The notes under the pieces are model-generated. The model ran no database searches and had not been told where the DNA came from. It saw nothing but the letters and a program-made list of their open reading frames with translations. A DNA stretch of 40,116 nucleotides, from assembly GCA_944324405.1 (NCBI GenBank), contig CALUWF010000013.1, positions 1 through 40,116 on the forward strand. The letters run 5' to 3'. This DNA is from Candidatus Gastranaerophilales bacterium. GTDB lineage: Bacteria; Cyanobacteriota; Vampirovibrionia; Gastranaerophilales; Gastranaerophilaceae. Shown here piece by piece: positions 1 to 8,900 of the stretch (positions are counted from its first letter, which is position 1; the number at the start of each line of letters is the position of its first letter). Made by a program: the position numbers and the translations under genes.

Positions 1-605
1 GCTGCAGGATCTTGTGGTAAAAGCGAGCCTTGTACTTTTATTATATCTTCACTTTTTTCTGTAATAATATCAAATTTAGATATTTGATAGGTGGAACCAT
101 GGTTTTTTGTACAATATTTTGTGTAATAATTTATTATAAATCTGTTATTGATAACAGCAAAAGGTGTACCTATGACTGGTCCGAAATTCTTTGTAATTTT
201 ATTTTTTTCAATATCATATAATATGTCAGGGTTGGATTTTTTACTTCCTACGCTTAATAATACTTGATTGCCCAAAGTTATACCAGTATACTGCCAATCT
301 TTATCAGGCAAAATATCTATCACTTCAAGAGTATTTGTCTTGGGGTCATAAATTTCTGATTTATGCCTTATACTTTTTGTGCCATCTGAGTAACTTCCGA
401 ATATAACAACTTTACCATTTGACAATAAAGCTGTATTTGTCATATAGCTATTAAATATTCCCTTTTTGTCATTAAACTTTGGTCCTTTTACAAAATGCCC
501 AAACTTATTTATCGTTAACTCATCAATACTTTGTTTTGCTATTAACCCTAGCAAAATCAAGACCATAACAACAAATATTACAGCCCTCTTTTTATTCTTA
601 AACAA
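1..605 (-). CDS. membrane-anchored propeller-like protein, N-terminal part (runs off left edge)
   Basis: The minus strand is open from about 605 to the left edge, so only the N-terminal ~200 residues are visible. Translation gives a basic start, a hydrophobic segment (VIFVVMVLILLGLIA) and then short beta-rich units such as LLSNGKVVIFGSYSDG and KSEIYDPKTNTLEVI. These look like Kelch or other beta-propeller blades (phrase 'NGKVVIFGG', then 'E-Y-D-P-x-T-x-x-W'). I read it as a single-pass membrane protein with an extracytoplasmic propeller. The start is probably the TTG at 605, because the first ATG (566) would cut the membrane segment; an AAGGGG stretch lies about 10 bases upstream of the TTG. 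The end lies outside the window, so no function is assigned. The plus-strand open frames here are antisense shadows. Confidence 0.6.
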   Translation of the reverse strand, partial: MFKNKKRAVIFVVMVLILLGLIAKQSIDELTINKFGHFVKGPKFNDKKGIFNSYMTNTALLSNGKVVIFGSYSDGTKSIRHKSEIYDPKTNTLEVIDILPDKDWQYTGITLGNQVLLSVGSKKSNPDILYDIEKNKITKNFGPVIGTPFAVINNRFIINYYTKYCTKNHGSTYQISKFDIITEKSEDIIKVQGSLLPQDPA

Positions 606-691
606 TATCTTACAACCCCTTCAACTAAACTTAACCACACATATTATACCAAATCCGTTTTACAAGGTTAAGTTATAAATATAATTTATAC

Positions 692-875
692 TGTCATCCT
701 GAATTTATTTCAGAATCTTATTGATTTGGCAGGTCAGCTTATAACGTTACGCTCTGTTGTAAATATTATACATTGTATTTATACCTTAACTTCGGAAAAT
801 ACATTAAGTTTTTGTGCAGGGTTATATCTTACCATGCCACCGCTGCTAAGACCCTGAAACAAGTTCAGCATGACA
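692..875. repeat. inverted repeat, 27-nt imperfect arms
   Basis: Left arm 692-718 begins TGTCATCCTGAATTTATTTC. Right arm 849-875 is the reverse complement of TGTCATGCTGAACTTGTTTC plus AGGGTCT. The arms match at about 22 of 27 positions and are separated by 130 nt. The word TGTCAT(C/G)CTGAA..TTTCAG is a type of intergenic repeat I know from many bacterial genomes. Here it could be a remnant of a small non-autonomous mobile element. No target duplication was identified. Confidence 0.6.
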
Positions 876-935
876 ATTTGGTGCTAATATTGTGCGTGTC
901 GCATTAATTTCGTATTGTACTTACAAAGTTTTATT

Positions 936-954
936 GTTGGGCTGAAAGCCCAAC
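936..954. repeat. compact perfect hairpin
   Basis: GTTGGGCT-GAA-AGCCCAAC is a perfect 8-bp stem with a 3-nt loop. It is followed by CTAC rather than a T-run, so it is not a canonical intrinsic terminator. It resembles a REP-like dispersed hairpin ('GTAGGTTGGGCTTTCAGCCCAAC' type) and may slow transcripts leaving the ADP-ribosyltransferase gene. Confidence 0.5.
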
Positions 955-1074
955 CTACTACTGAAAGCTACATGTTAAAACAATGAGTTTGGCATTTGTA
1001 CAACTGTTGAAGTAGTCATATTCAAGTGCAAGGATGTATTCTTATTAAATAAATATACAAATCTTAAACAAAAT

Positions 1075-2583
1075 TTAGTTCGGAAGAATGTACTCGCAAT
1101 CTGCAACTTTATATCCATCAACTATGTTAATTGAATTTATTTTTATTTGAGTATCTCTTGGTAAAACAAATTCTTCAATGCCGCCATATATCCCTTTTGT
1201 TCCTTTTGGCACTTTTATTTTCATAAACAAGCCATTAGATGATTTTGCATAGCTAATAAATTGGTCAAACTGGTCATTACTTAAATTTACAGATGTGGAT
1301 ACATAACCTTTATGTGGCATAATGTACCCTGGACTTATAGAATCAAGTCCGTCTATATTTCCAATACATCTATAAACTACTGCATCATTTTCTAATGCTG
1401 GAGCTTTTCTAAAAGCACTATCCATTAAATCTATTTTCACAAGGTCGCTATCTTTAATATTACCACTTCTTAAACCAAAATTACATACATAATCGTCGTA
1501 ATAACTTTCAATAGCGCGTTGCTCATCTTCTGTCGTATAATCACTAAAATGATTAGTTTTAACTTTTTTATTTGGTTCCGCATTAAAAAATCTTTCTTTG
1601 TATTCTGTTCTTCTTTTTTTGATTTCACTTCTACATAGAGTGTCTTGTTCTTTTAACTCATTATATCTTAAAATATCTTCTTTTTGTATTCTATCGGTAA
1701 GAAAATCGCGTCTTTTATCAATAGAATCTATTTCTTTATTAATATCTTTAAGTAGCTGTGATAATTCTTCCTCGCTTTTACTATCCAAGCTCTTTGAAAA
1801 TTCATTAATCCTTTCTATTGCTTTCTTTTGTGCTTTCTCTTGCGCTTCCTTCTGAGCCCTTTCTTGTGCTTCTTTGGCAGCACGCTCTTGAGCTTCGCGA
1901 GCCTGTTTTTTAGCTAATTCTTCAGCTTCTTTTGCTTTTTTAGCTTCTAATTCAATAACATCTTGTTTGATTTGAATTCTTAAATCAAGTTCTCGAATTT
2001 GGTTTTTGGATAAATATTCTCTATCTAAACCTTTAAGTTCGTCTAAAGACACATCTTTTTTAAATAACAGAGACACAGCCTTGTCCTGATGTTTTTTAGC
2101 TTGTCTTGATATTTCGGTAATATCTTTGTTATTAACCAATAAATCACCATTGTGTGCCTTAGAATATACTTTTTCAAATATTTGAGTGCCATCATATGCT
2201 GTTTTGGTTGACCTTTGAAGAATGCCGTCTGTGTACTCCATAACAACCTTAGAACCATCTTTCATATTCTTTTGGAATCTACCTGTTAATTTGTCATTTT
2301 CTTTTAGTAGCTTTCCAATTCCGTCTTGGCTGATATCAGTAATTTGCTCTATTGCTTTTTTAGGTTTAATTACACCCTTGTATATTCCAACACCAGCTGC
2401 AATAACAGTACCAACTACTGCTAAGCCCGCAAGAGCTTTTTTCATTTTGCTGTCGCCATCTTTAATTTGTTGTGTATTTTGTTTTACTTCAATTGGGTTT
2501 GAAGCATTATCTTGCTTATTTAAAATATATTTTTGATTAACCTGACTTAGATTAATATTTTGCATTTTTGAATCCATTTCCAT
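1075..2583 (-). CDS. coiled-coil protein with C-terminal ADP-ribosyltransferase domain
   Basis: The protein has 502 residues. A polar N-terminus is followed by a hydrophobic segment at about 49-67 (ALAGLAVVGTVIAAGVGIY) and an Ala/Lys/Glu-rich coiled coil at about 205-260 (repeated AKEAQERAQKEAQEKAQ-type units). More helical sequence leads to an ADP-ribosyltransferase fold at about 375-502. Visible catalytic elements are VVYRCIG (the Arg), GYVSTSVN (the Ser-Thr-Ser) and GGIEEFVLPRDT, the end-of-domain Glu strand typical of the exotoxin ART family (PF03496-like). Family members attach ADP-ribose from NAD to target proteins. The first Glu of the usual E-x-E is not in its usual place, while the essential second Glu before F-V-L-P-R is kept. 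There is no signal peptide. The start has three nearby ATGs (codons 1, 3, 7) and no clear ribosome site. A broken copy of its C-terminus lies just upstream. It is likely a toxin/effector; target unknown. Confidence 0.8.
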   Translation of the reverse strand: MEMDSKMQNINLSQVNQKYILNKQDNASNPIEVKQNTQQIKDGDSKMKKALAGLAVVGTVIAAGVGIYKGVIKPKKAIEQITDISQDGIGKLLKENDKLTGRFQKNMKDGSKVVMEYTDGILQRSTKTAYDGTQIFEKVYSKAHNGDLLVNNKDITEISRQAKKHQDKAVSLLFKKDVSLDELKGLDREYLSKNQIRELDLRIQIKQDVIELEAKKAKEAEELAKKQAREAQERAAKEAQERAQKEAQEKAQKKAIERINEFSKSLDSKSEEELSQLLKDINKEIDSIDKRRDFLTDRIQKEDILRYNELKEQDTLCRSEIKKRRTEYKERFFNAEPNKKVKTNHFSDYTTEDEQRAIESYYDDYVCNFGLRSGNIKDSDLVKIDLMDSAFRKAPALENDAVVYRCIGNIDGLDSISPGYIMPHKGYVSTSVNLSNDQFDQFISYAKSSNGLFMKIKVPKGTKGIYGGIEEFVLPRDTQIKINSINIVDGYKVADCEYILPN

Positions 2584-2688
2584 AAATATATAAAAACAAG
2601 AGCAATAAATAAATTGCTAGCCGGTAAGGTTTTAATAAGAATATTTAAGCAGTTTATTAAAATAATCAAACCGGGTGTTTATTTACAT

Positions 2689-2889
2689 TTAGTTCGGAAG
2701 AATGTACTCGCAATCTGCAACTTTTGCACCATTTATAAAATCAATCTTATTTACTTTTCCGACTATTTCTTGGGTGCAAGAACTCATCTACACGTGCGCC
2801 GCCACGCATTCCTTTTGTGTCTTTTGGTAAATGTATCCTTATTAGTACACCATCCTTTTGTGCGGCGTGGGCAAATTGTTTAAAACAAA
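2689..2889 (-). pseudogene. decayed copy of an ADP-ribosyltransferase C-terminus
   Basis: Read on the minus strand, this encodes FKQFAHAAQKDGVLIRIHLP, then a stretch ending GGARVDEFLHPR. After a one-base frame change near 2770 it continues EIVGKVNKIDF and NGAKVADCEYILPN to a stop. These align with the last ~60 residues of the neighbouring ART (DQFISYAKSSNG..., GGIEEFVLPR, VADCEYILPN). The last 38 bases (2687-2724) are identical to 1073-1110. There is no start codon, no catalytic Arg or STS region, and an internal frameshift, so it is a remnant. The position, directly downstream of the giant gene and upstream of the intact ART gene, suggests a displaced toxin tip. Confidence 0.75.
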
Positions 2890-2916
2890 AGAGGCACTAA
2901 ATTAGGGCCTCTTTTT
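2887..2916. terminator. bidirectional-looking intrinsic terminator
   Basis: AAAAGAGGC (2887-2895), loop of 11 nt, then GCCTCTTTTT (2907-2916). The stem carries A-runs and T-runs on both sides, so it can work in either direction. On the minus strand it lies 40 bases beyond the stop of the giant gene and probably ends that transcript, leaving the ART fragment beyond it. Confidence 0.75.
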
Positions 2917-2955
2917 ATTTTGATTATATTTTATTTAAGTCTTAGTGCATTACAT

Positions 2956-5900
2956 CTACGAATTAATCTTTTTTTCTTTTGTAAATTTAGTTGAATTCCA
3001 TTGATTTGCATGTGATGAATATAAGTATCCATCGTATCCCATAAAAATTATAGTTGAATTATCGGGAATATCGGATAAAAATTCGGCAAGGGCCTGTCTT
3101 TCTGCTTCAGGAATATTTTGGTTGTTTAAATCATCTAATGAATTATACCTTAAAACATAAGTATTATTTAAGACTTCCGCCCTTCTAACAACCAATTCTG
3201 TAATATCACCGGAATGATATGCATCGTTAGGACTTGTCGATGTTGCCATTTGCATTAATTCTGCTTCAGAGGTTGAGATTGCATTTTTAATTTCTTTACC
3301 TGTAAAAGTTTTATTTCCTATTGTAATTTCTTTTGTATCACTTATTTGAGACAGATACTTATAATCTTCCATAATTGAAGCTAATTTTGAATATTCGCTT
3401 TCGGTTATTCCTAATTTTTCTTGAATTTTGTTAGGTATTATTTTTCGCCATGATTCATATTCGCCATCTCCGGTAGCTATGTTAATTAAATCATCTTGAG
3501 TTTTAGCAGTACCGCATCCTTGGTCGTAATGAGTTGCATTTAAAACATCGGAGGCTTTCAAATTAATTGCAACTCCAAATCTTTTAAATAATGCATTATC
3601 ATTTTTTGATACTATGCTAACGCTTTGCGGGGAAGATGCAACAGGATTAGAGGTCAACATTTTAAATACAGAGAAATCAGCGGTTGAATTTGCAGTATGT
3701 ATTCCAAGTGTCACATCCTTAGCTTTTGTGTTGGGAAGAAAACCGAATTCTTCCATGTCGTAATCGTCAGATAATTCTTTTAGGTTAAAGCTTCTTATAT
3801 TTTTTGTAGTTCCGTCTTCAAGTGTAATTGTTTGACTTGGAATTAAATTAGGTTTTACTATTGGTGTGGTATAAATTAACGGTGTCGTTTCTTTTGTTTT
3901 TGAAAGCGTAAGAATAAGTTTTCTTTGCGAATCATTTGATAAGCCTTCCAGTTTTTCATCGCTAAATTCTGTATTGCCCATGCCTATTAAATCTGCTTTT
4001 GCAAATATTTTTTGGATATCATAATTTGAAACGGTTCCCATTTGAATAGCGGTATTTTCAACGGAAACAGCACGTGTATTATAATCTTTACCCCAATGGT
4101 GATTTAAAATATTATTTACGATATCATATTTTGTTGATTCGGGAAGATTGTATCTATCTAAAATATTGCTTGCATATTTTGCTGAAACAATCGGATGGTT
4201 GTCATCAACCATTTTTTCTTGTTTTGAAATATCATGCAATATTGTCATTAATTTTAATTCGAATTTTTGATAGTCAGATAATTTGTTATAATCCGAATCC
4301 GATATTGCGGTTCTATAAGTTTCTAAAATATGAACATCTAACGAATAACCGTGAGTATCGTGTTGTTGTTTGCCAATAGTATTTACAAATTCCGGCATAC
4401 CTGCAATTAATGAATTCAATGTTTGGTCAAGTTCAGCATTACCTGTTGTAACTTTATTATTTAAAATAAAGCGATTGGCATGTTCAAGTACCTGACCTTC
4501 TGCGCCTTCGGAGCCCAATTTGGTTAGATCTATTATTCCGTTATATCCGTTACCGTCTTGCGTTAATTCAATATTTAATTTTTCTAATATTTCGGTTTTT
4601 TGAGTTTCCGGAACATCAGACAATACTTTATTCAAATCTTCAATAAAACTTGTCCTTGAATATTCAAGGGGAATACCTTCTTTTCCAAATTGCGTAAAGT
4701 CTGCACTTTTGATAATTTCATCGGAATTAGAATTATTTGCAAAAAAGTTTTTAAACATTTCGGTTTGGGATTCTTTTGGCACATTGGCTAAATTTATTTT
4801 TGACAGTAAATCAATGCCGCCCATTACTAATTTTAGGGCATTATCCGGAAAAATACCTGTATTTATATATTCTTCTACGGTTTTAATATTAATATCGGTA
4901 GTTTTGCTTTGAAGACCGCCAATTGCTGCACCGAGGCTACTTACACCAAGTTCTTTCAGCTTAACTGCTATTTTTGCACTTTCAAGATTAAAATCAAATT
5001 CTTCATTCAGAATGCAGGCTAAAATTATATCTCCTTCAAATCCGCCTTGAGCCAATATTGCGGCAGCTTGAACCTTGCTTTCGCCTATATTTTTGGAAGC
5101 TAATTCTAAAGCAATTACATCATCAATATTTAATTTTTTTAATTTTAATGCAGTTTGTAGATTTTCCATCTCGATTTTTCCGAGCTTAACATAATAGTCT
5201 GAAATTTTTTCATCAAATCCTGCTTGTACTAATTTAAAATAACTATTTTTTTGTTTATTTGGAAAATAATCATTTCCAAACACGTCTATATAATACGTGT
5301 ATCTGGAAATATCATCTTTCATCTCGGTTTCATCAAATCCTGCTGCCTTTAGTTTTATTGCAAGTTCGATAATATCTGTTCCTTGTGATGCAAGATTGCA
5401 AGCTGCCGTATCTGAAAAATCGGCTTTTTTAGCTAATATTGCCTTGGATATTAATTCGGGGCGATTGAGTAGATATAGTATAGTTTTGCCGGAAGTAAAG
5501 TCTGAATCTAATAGATTTTTTGCAGTTTCAAAGTTTGAAGAAGTTAAACCCGTTCCTATTTCGATTGCAGAATAATGAGGAATGTCATATTTATTACTAA
5601 TTTCAATTGCCATATCTATTTGTTCTGCGCTAAGCGACTCAACTGCTTTGACAGCGTCATAACCATCAAATTCATATTCTGTACATAATTTAAGAATAGT
5701 ATTAACTTTTTCGGATTCAAGTTGAGCTGTATCAATTGCGATATTGTATTTAACTCCATTGTTTATTAAATTTTTGAAATTAGAATATTGTGTATCGTCC
5801 AATTCACAGCATATTTTATGAATATAATAATCTTTTGAAGAATTTTCGATATTAACAATTTCGCACACCTCTTTATATTTTGTTTCATCTACAAAGCATA

Positions 5901-8900
5901 AATCTCTTGCATAGGAAGAATTATATTGTTTGTTAATTACCATATCTTTAAAATTTCTATACTGCGCTTCATTTAAATCATAGCTTTTTTCAATATCGTA
6001 TTGGTTCAATCCTGCTTGGGACAGCTCAATAAAACGACTGTATTGCTGATTGTCATACTTTGCAATATCCCCGATTCTATATAAACTAATTTGCCCCTCA
6101 CCTGTTTTTATTTGAAGTAATTCCGGTATACGGGCAAATTGCTCTTCATTTAATTCTCTAACTAATTCTTCAATCTGATAACTGCTAAATTGTTCGTTCC
6201 TGCTTTCAAGATTGACAAGTGTTTTAGCCTTTTTAAATTCGTCATCACTCAATTTTGCTAATTCTGCAATATCGTATGCACTTAATTGTGCTTCACCTCT
6301 TTGCGGAATATAGAATAAAGATTTCGCTTTTTTGTATTCTTGATCATTTAACTTGGTTAATTTAACTATATCTCCGCCGCTGAATTGATTATCTCCTCTT
6401 TGCGGAATATAGAATAAAGTTTTCGCTTTTTCGTATTCTTGATCATTTAACTTGGTTAATTTAACTATATCTTCGCCACTGAATTGATTATCTCCTCTTT
6501 GCGGAATATAGAATAAAGTTTTCGCTTTTTCGTATTCTTCAAAAGAGAGCCTCGATAGTGCGGCTATTTGATATCCGCCAAATTGATTTTCACCTCTTTC
6601 GGGGACGTTAAATAAAGATTTCGCTTTTTCGTATTCTTCTGCGGTAAGAGCTGCTAACGATTTAATTTCGCCTGCGCCAAATTGATTTTCACCTCTTTGC
6701 GGAACATTTAAAAGGTGGGCGATATTTTCCAATCCTTGTTCATCATATTCTTCTGCAAGCATTTTAATGTCAAAAGCGCTTAATTGCTTATTGCGTCCTT
6801 CGATATATAAAAGTTTTTGAGCAACCGCAAATTGTTCATCATTTAATTCTACAGCCATATTTACAATATCATATTTGCTAAACTGTCTATCTGCACCTTC
6901 AACATAAAATAGTTGTTGAGCACGTGCAAATTGTTCATCATTTAATTTAATAAAATCTTTAATATCGTAATCATTGAATTGTTTTTCTCTTCCTTCTACA
7001 TATAAAAGTTGCTCTACACGTGCAAATTGTTCGTTATTGAGCATGGCAAATTCTTTGATATTATAAGAAGAAATTTGTTCTTCTCGTCCATCAATATATA
7101 TAAGCTTGCTAAGATGTTCAATTTGTTCTGTAGTAAGCTCTTTTGACAATTCAATAATGTCTGATGTACCGAAGCGCTGATCTATATTTTTAGTTTGTAA
7201 TAATTTTTCTACATTTGCAAATTGTTCATCGGTAAGTTCACTTGCTATTTTAACAATATCAGTTAATGGTAATTGGTTATTTGCTCTTTCTGGAATATTA
7301 AACAATCGTTGTGCTTTTGAAAATTCTTGTTCATTTAATTGTGACAAAGTTGTTATATCGCTGCCGCTAAACTTTTGGCCATTTTTGTCTTCCAAGGCGA
7401 AATATGTTTTTGCTCTTGCAAAATCTTCTGACGATAATTCAGTCAATGAAATAATATCGCTTGCACTAAATTGTTGCTCGCCTCTTTCTTCAACATAAAA
7501 CAGTTTTTTTGCCTGCTCAAATTCTTCTGGCGATAGTTCAGACAAATCAAGCAAGCCTCCGCCGCTAAATTGTTGTTCACCCCTTTCAGGGATATAGAGC
7601 AATTCTTTTACTATAGATAATTCTTCATCGGATAATTCTGCAAGACGAACCAAAAAGCGTCCCCTGAGCTGTTCTGAACGATTTTCAACGATGATAAAAT
7701 CCTCAATACGTTGGAAGTCTTCGCCGGAAAGAGCTAATAATGGAGAAATATCGGAACCTTTAAATGAATCTCCGTTCGGGTATGTTAATTTTGACAAATA
7801 AATGACTCTTTGAAAAGATTTATTATCCAGTAATGCTCGTTCGTATACAGCTTTAGTTGTCAGCCCCACATCAGATAGCATATCTAATTTTTGTTCTTCT
7901 GTTAATGTAGAAATTTTATCAATTGTAATAACTTCATCCATTCGTTCTTGAAGTGATTTTTGAGTATCGATATTATTAGGTCTTTCAGCAAAGAATTGAA
8001 GGTCGATTTTCAATCGCCCTGATAAGGTTTCTGCATCTGTATCGATATCTTCTTCTACTTCATCTTGGGATGTTTTAACTTCATTTTCAGTTTTTGCAGC
8101 CAAAATTTCATCACACAGTGCTTTAAAACTTTCATCATCAACTTCTAATCCACTATTTTCTAAAAGTTTTCTGGCACCATCTAAATCGCCCTCTAAAATC
8201 ATTGTTTTAGCAGTTTCAACGGCAGCAGCTTGTGCGTTTGCAATTTTAATGTTTTCAACAATTGTGTTGAATTTTTCGTTGCTTGTATATTCTTTAAATC
8301 CGTTATCTTTTAAATATTGCTTAGCTCCCGCTTCATCACCTTCAAGAATTAATCTTTCGACTTCTGCCATTACTTGCGGAGCTTTGGTTTGAATAGTTAA
8401 TTGATAAAAATTTTCTCTTGTGGCGTAATCACCCAAGCCTTCATCCCTGAGATATTGTTGGGCTTCTTTTTCATTGCCTTCTAAAATCATTCTTTGAGCA
8501 TTGGCTAAAATTTCAGGTGCGTTAGCTTGGGCTTGAATAGTTTTAAAATTATCACCCGTTGAGTATTTTTCTAGACCATTATCAGATAAATATTGTCTAG
8601 CACCTTCAACATTGCCCGCAATTATCATTTCTTGGGCTTTTGAGATATGAGCTTGTTGCTCTATTAAAGTAAACTTTTTGCCTTTTGTATAGCTTGAAAG
8701 CCCATTGTCAGATAAAATTTGTTTAGCACCTTCAACATCTCCCGCTTGAATTCTTGCATTAACTTCCGGCATAATTGTTGGCATTTTTGCACTTGCTTCT
8801 ATATTATTAAATTTAGTACCGCTGGCATATTGACCCAAACCGCTTTGTCTTAAATAAGATTTTGCACCCTCGATGTCACCCGCTTGAATTTTTATTTGTG

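Larger units (their letters stand above)
606..1074. other. intergenic region with dispersed-type repeats
   Basis: No convincing coding frame is present. The stretch lies between the start of the left-edge gene and the stop of the ADP-ribosyltransferase gene. It holds a long inverted repeat (692-718 with 849-875) and a compact hairpin (936-954), both listed separately. The rest is AT-rich without recognisable signal. Confidence 0.55.

Noticed and set aside
466-678. Plus-strand open frame near the left edge
   Set aside because: It overlaps the minus-strand propeller-like gene and intergenic DNA and has no ribosome site or family features.
2614-2883. Plus-strand open frame of 89 codons
   Set aside because: It is antisense to the decayed ART fragment, whose alignment to the neighbouring protein is clear.
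6050-7740. CRISPR-like periodic array
   Set aside because: The period is 99 bases, in frame, with coding variation throughout and no unique spacers; it is a protein repeat.
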